Shown: in pieces, positions 17,963 to 26,805 of the stretch
Numbering within the stretch: the first letter of the stretch is position 1
Layout: the number at the start of each line of letters is the position of its first letter
Source: an uncultured Acidimicrobiales bacterium
Lineage (GTDB): Bacteria; Actinomycetota; Acidimicrobiia; Acidimicrobiales; SZUA-35
Assembly (NCBI GenBank): GCA_937997485.1
Contig: CALKTH010000042.1
Span: forward strand, 1-64,000
Direction of reading: 5' to 3'
DNA length: 64,000 nucleotides
Position numbers and translations under genes: made by a program
The notes under the pieces: generated by a model
Databases searched by the model: none
What the model was told of the DNA's origin: nothing
Seen by the model: the letters and a program-made list of their open reading frames with translations, nothing else

Positions 17963-18682
17963 ATGACCAGAACAGCCATTGTCACCGGCGCGTCCAGCGG
18001 CATCGGAGGTGCCGTTGCTCGCAAGCTTGTGGCCGACGGGTACAACGTCATGATGGCGGCCCGGCGAGCCGACCGTCTCGAGGCGCTGGCCGCCGAATTG
18101 GGAGACAGCGCCGCCTACTACGCAGCGGATGTGACGAACCCTGACGACCTCAAAGCGCTGGTCGCAGCGACCGATGCCGCCTTCGGCCAGACGGATGTGT
18201 TGATCAACAACGCCGGGATCATGCCGCTCTCACCGATGTCCGGTCGCCGGACGGAGGACTGGGACCACATGATCGACGTGAACGTTCGTGGCGTACTGCA
18301 CGGCATCGACGCCGTGCTCCCGCAGATGATGGAGCGCAAGGACGGTCACATCATCAACATCTCGTCTGTCGCCGGCCTCTCCGCCACACCGATCTCCGCG
18401 GTGTACTCCGCCACCAAGTTCGGGGTTCGGGCCATCTCTGACGGCTTGCGCCAAGAAATGACCAATCACAACGTGCGAGTCACGGTCGTGTCACCCGGTG
18501 GCGTGAACACTGAGCTCGCTGACTCCATCACGGATCAGAACTTGCGTGCCGCACTGGAATCCCACCTCACCTTCGACTTCATGGAGCCGGAGAACATCGC
18601 CGATGCCGTCGCGTACGTACTTGAACAGCCGGCATCGGTCTGCGTGGGAGAGATCGTCATCCGCCCCACAGGCCAGGCCTGA
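17963..18682 (+). CDS. SDR family oxidoreductase
   Basis: A 239-residue classical short-chain dehydrogenase. Visible motifs are TGASSGIG (cofactor), NNAGIMPLSPM, a catalytic serine in INISSVAGL and YSATK at the active site. It resembles the NADP-dependent YdfG/clavaldehyde-type group, with an arginine pair (ARRADRLEAL) that favours NADP. The substrate is unknown. It lies 36 nt after the NIPSNAP-like gene in the same operon. Confidence 0.9.
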   Translation: MTRTAIVTGASSGIGGAVARKLVADGYNVMMAARRADRLEALAAELGDSAAYYAADVTNPDDLKALVAATDAAFGQTDVLINNAGIMPLSPMSGRRTEDWDHMIDVNVRGVLHGIDAVLPQMMERKDGHIINISSVAGLSATPISAVYSATKFGVRAISDGLRQEMTNHNVRVTVVSPGGVNTELADSITDQNLRAALESHLTFDFMEPENIADAVAYVLEQPASVCVGEIVIRPTGQA

Positions 18683-18723
18683 GCTCCTGACAACTGCACC
18701 CTCCCACGAACTGGATTGATTCG

Positions 18724-19578
18724 ATGAACGAGAACGACATTCGCAACGGCTACCGAGAGCACGGAGCGCTGGCCCAGCTCTATCGCTGGTGGCAGTGGTA
18801 CGAACACCCCGACTCGCCGTTGGTGAATCAGCTCGACATCATGACATCGGACATTCGCATCGATGCCCCGTCGGGTTTGGTCGAATCCCGCGATGCCTAT
18901 GCCGAGGTTGCTGCTGTTTTCCCAGTGATGCAAAACGCGCACATCCCTGAATCGATCGAACTCACGATGGGCGACGGGGAGATCTCGGGTACGGCGGACA
19001 TCACGTACCTGAACATCGGTGCGCAACCCGACGGCGCGCTCACCGCCATGAAGATTCACTACGAGCTCGGGCTGAAGGAACAGGCCAGCACGCCGCTGCC
19101 ATTGTTCAACAGCATTGCGATCACCATGCCCGGCGCCGCCGAGGGCGAATCTGAATTCCGTGACGCCTACGCCGTGAGCCGGTCGCGGAGCCTCGTGCAC
19201 TACTACTTGGCGTTGCTGGAAGATCCGAATCGCACGCTGGAACCCTTCGGTGAGATCTTTGCCGAGGACGTTTCCCTCAGCTTCGGCCCGGAGCCACTCA
19301 CCGGCCTCGATGACTTCAGCGGCTTCCTCGAGCGCTCGGCCGCCACCGTCGTGGCCTCCAACCACGTCATCACCGACTTCGCTGCCGCTGACAACGGCGA
19401 CAACACACTGACCGCCACGATCGACTTCGATTGGTTTGGGATCCTTCCCGATGGCGGGCAGATGACGGCGGCGACCCGCCACACCTGGCTGATCAACGAT
19501 GACCCCACCGCAAGGTTTGCCAAGATCCAGCGGGCGGACGTGGAACACATTCGACCATTCGTGCGAACGGACAGCTGA
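18724..19578 (+). CDS. NTF2-like (SnoaL-type) two-domain protein
   Basis: A 284-residue protein with two apparent NTF2-fold repeats. The first contains QLYRWWQWYEHPDSPLVNQ and the second begins near SRSLVHYYLALLEDPN. Such domains form cone-shaped pockets in SnoaL-like cyclases, ring hydroxylases' small subunits and ketosteroid isomerases. No catalytic pair can be assigned with certainty. The position between an SDR and an AMP ligase suggests handling of a cyclic or polar intermediate in the same pathway. Confidence 0.6.
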   Translation: MNENDIRNGYREHGALAQLYRWWQWYEHPDSPLVNQLDIMTSDIRIDAPSGLVESRDAYAEVAAVFPVMQNAHIPESIELTMGDGEISGTADITYLNIGAQPDGALTAMKIHYELGLKEQASTPLPLFNSIAITMPGAAEGESEFRDAYAVSRSRSLVHYYLALLEDPNRTLEPFGEIFAEDVSLSFGPEPLTGLDDFSGFLERSAATVVASNHVITDFAAADNGDNTLTATIDFDWFGILPDGGQMTAATRHTWLINDDPTARFAKIQRADVEHIRPFVRTDS

Positions 19579-19658
19579 CTGAGTCAGCGGGACACCCGAT
19601 CAGGTAGCTCTCAGCAACCCCGTTCGGGAGACAAAGCGCGGTGTGACAAGCTGCGTCG

Positions 19659-21239
19659 ATGATCGATCAGATGGTGAGAGCAGCGGCGGCCGAACGACCG
19701 GATGAGCTTGCGCTCGCAGATGCTCCCAACCGACGAGAGATTTTGGAAGGCGCGCCGCAGCGTTTGACGTGGGCCGAGCTCGACTACGCCATCGACAACT
19801 TGAGTGCAAGGCTTCGCGAGTTGGGAGTCGTGGAGGGAACCGGCGTCGCGATCCAGCTGCCGAATGTGGCCGAGCTGGTCGTGACGATCCTGGCCACGCT
19901 GCGCCTCGGTGCCGTGGCCGTTCCGTTCCCGATTCAGCACCGTGCACACGAACTCCGGCACGGTTTCACCACGGCGCAGGTTGGGCTGGTCGTCACCGCC
20001 GCTCGTCCCGATCGGCCAGATCAACTGGAAACGGTCGCGGGCGTCATGTCCGAGCTCCTCCCCGACGCACCCCTGGCTGTTTTCGGCGACACCGGGACTC
20101 CGGAGGCCGTCCCAGTGGTCCTTCACACCAGCGCACCAGTCGACGCCGCTGGTGAGGTGGTTCATCCGTCCGGCGATCTCGCCACCGTTTGTTGGACTTC
20201 CGGCACGACCGGGACTCCGAAGGGCGTACCTCGCACGAACGCAATGTGGATGGCCTCGGGAACGTTCCAGGTCGAACAGCTCGGAATCACGGCCGATGAC
20301 CGGATTCTGTGCCCGTTCCCGCTCGTCAACATGGCGGGCATCGGCGGCATGTTGGTGCCGTGGGCCATCGCTGGCGCGGCGCTGCATCTCCACCAGCCGA
20401 TGAGCCTTCCCGTGTTTCTCGGGCAGCTGGCCGGCGAGAAGATCACCTACACGGTCGCCCCGCCGCCGCTGCTCAACATGCTGCTCGCCGACGAGTCGAT
20501 TCTCGCCGACGCCGACCTCTCGCATCTCCGCAAGATCTCGTCGGGCTCTGCCCCACTCGACCCCTGGATGGTGACGGGCTGGCAGGAGAAGGGCGTCGAG
20601 ATCGTCAATGTTTTCGGCTCGAACGAGGGCGCAGCGATGCTCTCGACGATGGCGTCGGTGCCCGATCCGGCCGAACGGGCCCGCTTCTTCCCCGAGCCCG
20701 AACGGGAGGGGGTGCAGATCCGACTCGTTGATCTCGACACCGGGGAAGTCATCGACCAGTCAGGCCGTATTGGCGAGCTTCGCTTCAGCGGCCCCACGGT
20801 GTTCTCGGGCTACTTGGGCTCCTCCGGGGAAGAGTTCGACGACGACGGCTACTACCGAACGGGTGACCTCTTCGAGTGGGTCGAAGGAGATGGTGAGCCC
20901 CGCCTCCTGCGCTTCGTGGACCGGGCAAAAGACATCATCATCCGCGGAGGCATGAACGTCTCAGCGGCCGAGGTTGAGGGCCTCGTCTCGAGCCACGGGA
21001 GCGTTGCCGAGTGCGCCGCTGTTTCGTTCCCGGACTCGGTGATGGGGGAGAAGGTCGGCGTATTCGCAGTCGCAACCGCTGGCGAGGCGCCAACGCTCGA
21101 CGACATCACCTCCCACCTCCGCTCACTCGAGGTTGCAAGCTACAAACACCCCGAACGCCTCGAGATCATCGAGGCCCTGCCCCGAAACCCGCTGGGAAAG
21201 GTCACCAAGTCTGAGTTGCGGGATCGTTGGCGAGGCTGA
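19659..21239 (+). CDS. Class I adenylate-forming acyl-CoA ligase
   Basis: A 526-residue ANL ligase, with a likely start at ATG 19659. P-loop WTSGTTGTPKGVPRT, adenine region NVFGSNEG, hinge VDRAKDIIIRGGMNVSAAEVE and C-terminal NPLGKVTKSELR with the catalytic lysine are all present. It resembles aryl-acid ligases in spacing, but the substrate is not determinable. It ends the plus-strand operon begun at 14926, and would activate the acid that the enoyl-CoA hydratase then processes. Confidence 0.88.
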   Translation: MIDQMVRAAAAERPDELALADAPNRREILEGAPQRLTWAELDYAIDNLSARLRELGVVEGTGVAIQLPNVAELVVTILATLRLGAVAVPFPIQHRAHELRHGFTTAQVGLVVTAARPDRPDQLETVAGVMSELLPDAPLAVFGDTGTPEAVPVVLHTSAPVDAAGEVVHPSGDLATVCWTSGTTGTPKGVPRTNAMWMASGTFQVEQLGITADDRILCPFPLVNMAGIGGMLVPWAIAGAALHLHQPMSLPVFLGQLAGEKITYTVAPPPLLNMLLADESILADADLSHLRKISSGSAPLDPWMVTGWQEKGVEIVNVFGSNEGAAMLSTMASVPDPAERARFFPEPEREGVQIRLVDLDTGEVIDQSGRIGELRFSGPTVFSGYLGSSGEEFDDDGYYRTGDLFEWVEGDGEPRLLRFVDRAKDIIIRGGMNVSAAEVEGLVSSHGSVAECAAVSFPDSVMGEKVGVFAVATAGEAPTLDDITSHLRSLEVASYKHPERLEIIEALPRNPLGKVTKSELRDRWRG

Positions 21240-21264
21240 CGCGCTGACGGGCCGGCACGCTCAA

Positions 21265-21930
21265 TCAGTCGTCGTCGGCACCACCGGCGCCGGCCAGGCG
21301 ACTGGCTTCGGTTGCTGGCGCGTACGTTCGGTGAGCGAACGCTCGCAGTTGCTCGAAGACGGCCTCGTCGAGCACAACCCGCAGGACCCGCTCGGGCCGC
21401 GCCGGGGCGGTTTCCATGCGAGTCGGGCGCGAGATCAAGACATCGACCGGGCCGTCGAGTGGCGACATTGTTACCGAAGGCGAGATCTCTAGGAGCGAGC
21501 CGTTTGGTGCGATCGAGCAGCTTCTGTTTGACCACTCGACGAGGTAGCCCCGGCCGGTGTCTGGCTCTTGTTCCGTTGTCGCTCGACCAGCCCGAAGGCT
21601 GGATGCCAGAAACGGAGCAATGAGCAACGGCTCGAATGTCGGCCCGATCTCGAGTTGGCTGCATCCTGCTTCGTCCGCGATCGAGACTCCGACGCACACG
21701 GGGCACAAACCGCTCCCGGAGGACCGCCATGTCGAGTCCGGCATGCGCTCTTGCAGCGGCACGCCATCGATCTTGTCCAACAGGCGGACGATGATGTCAC
21801 CCGCAGGCGCCCCCGCCTCAGCGATGCGTCGCGCCGCGAACGCGGCCTCCTCGGTCAAGCCCCAGCTGTAACCGCCGCCTCGAAAGGCCTTGGCGACCAA
21901 TGCCTGGAACTCTCCGAGCGACAGATTCAC
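21265..21930 (-). CDS. DUF3726 family protein
   Basis: A 221-residue protein starting at GTG 21930. LSLGEFQALVAKAFRGGGYSWGLTEEA at the N-terminus is the hallmark of DUF3726. It has several cysteines (SGLCPVCVGVS, GCSQLEIG), but no known catalytic motif. The start overlaps the stop of the preceding gene by four bases (GTGA), showing translational coupling to the 562-residue protein and, through it, to the M19-like gene. Function unknown. Confidence 0.75.
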   Translation of the reverse strand: MNLSLGEFQALVAKAFRGGGYSWGLTEEAAFAARRIAEAGAPAGDIIVRLLDKIDGVPLQERMPDSTWRSSGSGLCPVCVGVSIADEAGCSQLEIGPTFEPLLIAPFLASSLRAGRATTEQEPDTGRGYLVEWSNRSCSIAPNGSLLEISPSVTMSPLDGPVDVLISRPTRMETAPARPERVLRVVLDEAVFEQLRAFAHRTYAPATEASRLAGAGGADDD

Positions 21931-23615
21931 GCCGCGTCTTCGACGGTGGGAGCGCCAACGTCGGGGTAGACCCAGCCGTCGGGGTCGGCGGTGGCGAGTT
22001 CGTTGGGGAATGGAGCGCCCTGGAACATCGTGATGCGCACCCATCGATCGGAGCGAGGATCGAAGCGTGTGGCGCCGAAGAAGCTCAGCTTGGCTCGAAG
22101 TAGATCGATAGGGAGCATCTCGGCATCGATGGTGTTGTCGCGAATCTCGGCGTAGGGAGCAGTGGCCAGGACGGCCAGGCGGCGAGCCGTGTGTCGGTGC
22201 TCGGGGTGCTGGCGAAGAAATACTCCGAGCGTGGTGTCCTCATCGAAGTGTGCGAGATCGCCGAACATGAGCGCCGCATCGCGCCCCGGTTGCAGGGGTT
22301 GTTCATAGTCGGCGATCGGCTCCTCGTAGCGCTCGCCCAAGCGCGGCTCGAGCTTCTCCTCGGACACGTACCAGGCTCGGGCCGTCGCCCGTTGTTCTGA
22401 CCAGGCGGTACCAAGCGCCCAGGCGTAGTCGCGCTCGAGTTGTTTGCGCACAGCGGCAACAGTCCGAGAACCATCGATGGGCGCCGGTGCCGCCTCGTCG
22501 GCGTGCATGTCGCTCGTGAGCTCGTCAACGAGATGCCCGTAGGGTTCGAGGAGAAGCGAGACGACCAATTCTTGGCCCTCGACGGAGAGATGTGCCTCGC
22601 ACCAAGTCACGAGCTGATCCCACGCCCAGGCTGCCGTCAGGTCGGTGTTCGCCAGGTGAAATTCGATCTGGTCGAGATCCGCCATGAGGCTGGCAATCTT
22701 CTCCTGCTGGAGTTCATGCGCCGAGTGCCACGTCTCGACGCTCCGACGTGACCGGCGAACGAACGAACGGAACAGCGCGGCATCTTCGGCCGCCGGATTG
22801 GCCACCGAGCGAACTCGCATCAGCGCTTCTTCTCGAGCAGCGATCCAGTTGTTGATGAGCCGAGGATGGGTCATCAGAAACGGTGCCATGCCGAGGCCGG
22901 TCGAGTTGCCGATGCCGAAGCACCGGCGAAGGTCAGCATCGAGGATCGCCGCAGCCGGGTTCTGTTGACGAGCCATGTGCTCCACCAGATCCATCACGAA
23001 GGTGCGAATCAGGTACACCGTCAACATCTCGGCCTGGAATGGACCGAGGAGTTCGGGCCGATCCGCAACGGAGGCTCGATCGGCGGCTCCGAATTTGCCG
23101 CTGCCGTAGACGGCCGTTGTCCGCATGAGGTAGCCGACGTTCTCAATCGTGTCTCGGTCCGGCTGGGCGCCGCTGGCCAGACAATCGATCACCGTGGACC
23201 AAAGGCGAGTCGAGCGATTCGCCCTTGAGAGGGTGAGTTCCTTGCCGGAGACGCGGCCGGCTTCCTGCAGCGGCACGTTCGCTCCGAGGCGCTGAATATC
23301 TGCTTCGGTGGGAACGCCATCGTGCAGAGCAAAGGTGGTGTCCCACGCTGTTGCGATGACTCGATCCGATCGCATGTCATCCGGAAGGTCGTGAGCGAAG
23401 GCCACGAGGGTGTAGGTCCGTTCTGGCGTTGTGGCGGTGTAGAGGGCGACGCCGACACCGCGTTCGTCGATCTCGAATCGAGGGCGGTCGAAGGTCCACT
23501 CTTCGCTTTTCATTCGCCTCAGGAGGGTGCGCATGAACGACAGGCGGCTCTGGTGGAACGAGCCCATGCGTTCCAACCGCATCACCACGTCCGGCGAACG
23601 AAGGCTGATGCTCAT
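21927..23615 (-). CDS. Conserved protein of unknown function, 562 residues
   Basis: I do not recognise the family. The frame is open upstream to 23876 but the start is taken at ATG 23615, where it overlaps the stop of the M19-like gene as ATGA; the upstream part does not look like protein. It is soluble, mixed helical, with notable segments YGSGKFGAADR and GIGNSTGLGMAPFLMTHPRLINNW, and an acidic, Trp-rich C-terminal half. No signal peptide or membrane helices are seen. It is sandwiched between the M19-like protein and DUF3726 by four-base overlaps, so all three probably form one functional unit. Confidence 0.8.
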   Translation of the reverse strand: MSISLRSPDVVMRLERMGSFHQSRLSFMRTLLRRMKSEEWTFDRPRFEIDERGVGVALYTATTPERTYTLVAFAHDLPDDMRSDRVIATAWDTTFALHDGVPTEADIQRLGANVPLQEAGRVSGKELTLSRANRSTRLWSTVIDCLASGAQPDRDTIENVGYLMRTTAVYGSGKFGAADRASVADRPELLGPFQAEMLTVYLIRTFVMDLVEHMARQQNPAAAILDADLRRCFGIGNSTGLGMAPFLMTHPRLINNWIAAREEALMRVRSVANPAAEDAALFRSFVRRSRRSVETWHSAHELQQEKIASLMADLDQIEFHLANTDLTAAWAWDQLVTWCEAHLSVEGQELVVSLLLEPYGHLVDELTSDMHADEAAPAPIDGSRTVAAVRKQLERDYAWALGTAWSEQRATARAWYVSEEKLEPRLGERYEEPIADYEQPLQPGRDAALMFGDLAHFDEDTTLGVFLRQHPEHRHTARRLAVLATAPYAEIRDNTIDAEMLPIDLLRAKLSFFGATRFDPRSDRWVRITMFQGAPFPNELATADPDGWVYPDVGAPTVEDAA

Positions 23616-24601
23616 GCCGACACATCCGATCTCGGGCCGAAGTTCGCATCGAAGAAGCGGTACCAGTTGTCGCCCATGAGCGACTGGACCTCGGCCTGAT
23701 CGAAGCCGACGGCGGCGAGGCCCGCTTCGATGTTTCCGAAGTCCCTGTTGGACTCGAACCAAGACGGCTGTGGCGGAAAGCCGGGAGCCGCTGCAGATCC
23801 TTCGCCGTAGTCCATGGCTTTGGTCCAGCGGCCGACTCGCATCCATTCCACGATGCTGTCTGGCTGGTCTTGGCACAGATCGCTGCCGATGCCGAAGTGC
23901 TCAACGCCGTAGGTCTGGGCGGCATCGGCGACCATCTGGCAGAAGCTCTCCAGCGTGCAGTCTGTCTTGTCCTTCAGATGGTGGGGATACAGGGAGAAGC
24001 CCATCATGCCGCCGTTGTCGGTCACGGCGCGGATCACGGCGTCTCGTTTGTTCCGAAGTGCGGGGTGCCAGACGTGAGGATTGGCATGCGTGATGGCGAT
24101 GGGCCGTTCGGACAACTCCGCTGCCTCGATCGTCGAACGATCGGCCGAGTGGCTCATGTCGACGACCATCCCCACCCGGTTCATCTCACGAATGACCTCC
24201 TTGCCCATTCGGGTGATGCCGGGATCTTCGGCTTCGTAGCAGCCCGTCGCGAGAAGCGATTGATTGTTGTAGCTCAGCTGCATGAACCGGGCGCCCAGCG
24301 TGTGCAGGATCTCGACGAGGTCGATATCAGCCTCGATGGGCGAAGGGTTCTGAAATCCGAAGAAGATCGCTGTCCGGTCTGAGGCCTTTGCCCGGTCGAT
24401 GTCAGCTGCGGTGCGGCCGTGCACGATGAGGTCGGAGAACCGGTCGAACATCCGGTTCCACTTCGACATCTCGGCAACCGTCTCCCGGAAGGTCTCGTGG
24501 TAGACGATCGTGACGTGCACGGCGTCCACGTCGCCGTCTCGCATTTCGCGAAAAATCGATTCCGACCAGTTCGCAAATTGGAGGCAATCAATTCGGTACA
24601 T
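23612..24601 (-). CDS. M19 (membrane dipeptidase)-like protein with altered metal site
   Basis: A 329-residue homologue of renal-type dipeptidases. The second part of the zinc site is conserved: H151 in VVDMSHS, H172 in ITHANP and D241 in GIGSDLC. The usual N-terminal HxD motif is absent; the corresponding segment reads IDCLQFANW. The bridging glutamate position appears to be glutamine (Q84 in FFGFQNPS). It may therefore bind one metal, or act on a different bond than M19 enzymes. No signal peptide is seen. It is the first gene of a coupled three-gene operon. Confidence 0.82.
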   Translation of the reverse strand: MYRIDCLQFANWSESIFREMRDGDVDAVHVTIVYHETFRETVAEMSKWNRMFDRFSDLIVHGRTAADIDRAKASDRTAIFFGFQNPSPIEADIDLVEILHTLGARFMQLSYNNQSLLATGCYEAEDPGITRMGKEVIREMNRVGMVVDMSHSADRSTIEAAELSERPIAITHANPHVWHPALRNKRDAVIRAVTDNGGMMGFSLYPHHLKDKTDCTLESFCQMVADAAQTYGVEHFGIGSDLCQDQPDSIVEWMRVGRWTKAMDYGEGSAAAPGFPPQPSWFESNRDFGNIEAGLAAVGFDQAEVQSLMGDNWYRFFDANFGPRSDVSA

Positions 24602-24679
24602 CGCGCTTGGCTCTCCTCGGTTCTGGCGGAGAGAGTAGGCCCATTTGTTCGCCGGTGGAGACCCACGCCAAGTTGAGCG

Positions 24680-24997
24680 TCAGGTGTCGCTCGGACGCGT
24701 TCGAGCGGCGATCACATGCGAGGCCAGTTCAGAGATGAACAGCACCAAAACGCCAATACCGACGAACACGTAGACCATCGTAAAGACCTTTCCGGCAGCG
24801 GTCTGCGGCGAAAGATCGCCGTAGCCGACGGTGGTGAGTGTGATCACGGTGAAGTACAGGCTGTCCAACCACGAGAACTTCTCGACCAGCCGGTAGAAGA
24901 CCGTGCCGCCGCCGATCAGCGAGGCGGTGACGGCGATCAGGCCTTGGGTGGATTGGTCGGTCGCAAAGCTGCGGAGGCCAGGAAAGATGTGCTTCAC
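24680..24997 (-). CDS. Two-helix potassium channel (ion channel family 2)
   Basis: A 105-residue membrane protein starting at GTG 24997. TM1 spans about residues 18-36, the pore loop carries the potassium selectivity filter TVGYGD (56-61), and TM2 covers about 70-92. This is the minimal KcsA-like pore without any regulatory domain. It would assemble as a tetramer in the cytoplasmic membrane. A longer upstream frame exists, but it overlaps the divergent gene at 25052 and is not channel-like. Confidence 0.85.
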   Translation of the reverse strand: MKHIFPGLRSFATDQSTQGLIAVTASLIGGGTVFYRLVEKFSWLDSLYFTVITLTTVGYGDLSPQTAAGKVFTMVYVFVGIGVLVLFISELASHVIAARTRPSDT

Positions 24998-25051
24998 GGC
25001 GGCGACACTACAACGGCGGATCGACGCTGGCAGCTGGAGTACCGTGCGCCC

Positions 25052-25696
25052 ATGAGCGCTGAAGTCGACGCAGATGTCTCGGTCGTGCGAGGCATGCTCG
25101 AGCAACGACCCAACACCGACTCGGTGGCCCGCTTCGTTGCGAGCGAACACATCATCCGACTCGGGTTGACCTTCGACATCGAGCAGCTTCGCTCAGCGTC
25201 TGACGAGATGTTGGGTTCGTTCCACGACCAAGGCTCCGGTTTCTCCTCGAAGCAGGTGACCGTCAGGCCAGGCGCGACGGAGGTCACCCAGGCGGATCTC
25301 TCTGGCCGCTACTGGCTGCGGCCAAGTGACTCCTACGAGGAGGAGCCTCGAGAAGACGTCGTGGATGAGGCCTCGTACTCCGAACTCCACCCGGACTTCA
25401 CCGGCACGTACTTCGAGATCGTGCATCGAGAGCTCTCCAGCCGCTTCACCCTCGGCCGCATGCGGCTTCTGATGAAGGGCAGCTACAACTGCAATTCTTG
25501 GCATCGCGACCCCGAGCCTCGTCTTCACATCCCGATCTACAGCAACCCCGGATCCCTCTTCGTGGTCAACCATCACTGCACACATCTGCCAGCCGACGGT
25601 TCCGTGTACTTCACGGACACGCGCGGCTATCACACAGCAATGAATGGGGGAGAGGACCGTCGACTTCATCTTGTGGCCGCGCTGGTCTCGGCCTGA
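25052..25696 (+). CDS. Aspartyl/asparaginyl beta-hydroxylase-like oxygenase
   Basis: A 214-residue protein. The C-terminal half has the iron ligands of Asp/Asn beta-hydroxylase-type Fe(II)/2-oxoglutarate enzymes: H151 and D153 in SWHRDPEPRLHIP, H194 in TRGYHTAMN, and an arginine (R203/R204) for 2-oxoglutarate. The N-terminal half is unclassified. The start ATG 25052 is the only good one after the divergent channel gene. The target, protein or free amino acid, is unknown. Confidence 0.7.
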   Translation: MSAEVDADVSVVRGMLEQRPNTDSVARFVASEHIIRLGLTFDIEQLRSASDEMLGSFHDQGSGFSSKQVTVRPGATEVTQADLSGRYWLRPSDSYEEEPREDVVDEASYSELHPDFTGTYFEIVHRELSSRFTLGRMRLLMKGSYNCNSWHRDPEPRLHIPIYSNPGSLFVVNHHCTHLPADGSVYFTDTRGYHTAMNGGEDRRLHLVAALVSA

Positions 25697-25707
25697 CCGC
25701 CAGCTGC

Positions 25708-26430
25708 TCAGACGGGGAGGCGCTTCAACGGGGGCCCGTTGGCCTCGGTGTCCCCCCAGTACTCGGGCAAGCGCAGGTAGCCAACTCTTGGGAGTTCGAC
25801 GACGAGTGGAAGGCCTTGCTCTCGCTTCAGACGCTGAATGGTCCGGATGTGAGCGAGTTGCTCGTAGAACACCATCCAGAGCGAACCTTCGAGGTCGTAC
25901 CGAATGAAGTTGGGCCGATCGGGATCGGAACTGGCTCCTCGCGGGAGTGTCGTGATCACGTACGCCCAGAACTCCGTTCCTCTGATCGTGGTCGTCTCCT
26001 CTCGGAGGTGCTCGATCGGCTGTTCTCGCACGACTCGTTGGAGCCACCCGATCCCGATCTTCATCTTGGCGATCAGATCGGGCATCTCCCAGAAGAGGTC
26101 TTCGTCGAGGAGGCGGTCGAACTTCATGTCCGGCCCGAGGTGGTGGTGCTTCCAGACGATGGGCTCCGGGTCGTCGCCTTCTGTCCACAAGAGCGAGCTG
26201 CACCGACGGTGAGTGAACACCAGAGCGTCCCACGCGATGTGAGAGACCTGCCGCCGAATGGACCACCACATCCACTCCCGGTCCGGACTGGTGTCATCGA
26301 AATCGAGCTGCTCGGTCGTGAGACCTTCGACTTCAGCTCGCAGCCATTCGACCAGACGTTCATACGGCGGCATTGCGCCGAGAGCGGGGTCTTCCGGCAT
26401 CTCGACGATGTCGCGGTCTACGAAGGCCAT
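25708..26430 (-). CDS. DinB-like four-helix protein
   Basis: About 240 residues. The pattern of histidines, SHIAWDALVFTHRR in the second helix and QLAHIRTIQRLKREQG in the last, matches the DinB/YfiT metal-binding helical bundle. ATG 26430 is preferred over the upstream ATG at 26469 because GAGGAG lies 7 bases before it. DinB-fold proteins include thiol transferases and proteins of unknown role; no substrate is evident. It is convergent with the oxygenase at 25052. Confidence 0.65.
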   Translation of the reverse strand: MAFVDRDIVEMPEDPALGAMPPYERLVEWLRAEVEGLTTEQLDFDDTSPDREWMWWSIRRQVSHIAWDALVFTHRRCSSLLWTEGDDPEPIVWKHHHLGPDMKFDRLLDEDLFWEMPDLIAKMKIGIGWLQRVVREQPIEHLREETTTIRGTEFWAYVITTLPRGASSDPDRPNFIRYDLEGSLWMVFYEQLAHIRTIQRLKREQGLPLVVELPRVGYLRLPEYWGDTEANGPPLKRLPV

Positions 26431-26462
26431 GTGGGTTCTCCTCGTTGCGGGCGCTTCGGAGG

Positions 26463-26490
26463 TTGACACGCCAACGTGCAGCAGGACAAT
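26463..26490 (+). promoter_or_regulatory. Candidate sigma70-type promoter
   Basis: TTGACA at 26463-26468 and GACAAT at 26485-26490 are separated by 16 bases. It would drive the small lysine-rich gene at 26617, leaving a leader of about 120 bases that contains a tandem duplication of CGACCCATG. Only the -35 box is a perfect match. Confidence 0.4.
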
Positions 26491-26616
26491 CGCAGCTCGC
26501 GACCCATGCGACCCATGCGATCCGTCCGCATCAACGCCGCAATGCTCTGCAGTCCAGGCAACGATGTGGGAGGGTGCTGTCTGGCCAAGCGTCCGTTTGG
26601 TCGGAGAGAGGCCTCC

Positions 26617-26736
26617 ATGGCCGGCAAAGACAAGGGTGGGCGCAGCGCAAAGACGCCCGCCTCCAAGACAGCCAAAGAAAAGCGCCAGGCAAAGAAGGAA
26701 AAGAAGGGCGGAAAGTCAACCGCCCTCGGTTCCTAG
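26617..26736 (+). CDS. Small lysine-rich basic protein
   Basis: A 39-residue protein of nearly only K, G, A, S, T and E residues (KDKGGRSAKTPASKTAKE, then KRQAKKEKKGGKS). The frame opens earlier at 26476, but GGAGAGAGG just upstream of ATG 26617 and the low-complexity basic composition from there on decide the start. Tiny Lys-rich proteins of this type occur in many actinobacteria and are of unknown function; nucleic-acid or ribosome association is a guess from charge. Confidence 0.6.
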   Translation: MAGKDKGGRSAKTPASKTAKEKRQAKKEKKGGKSTALGS

Positions 26737-26805
26737 TGCGTGAGTGAGCTGGAACGATCTCGTCCCGGAGCGCCGGGGCGAGGGTCGTTTCGGGGCGAGC
26801 CAGGT

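Noticed and set aside
26500-26523. Tandem CGACCCATG duplication
   Set aside because: Two copies only; it could be chance or slippage and has no clear regulatory position beyond the leader already noted.
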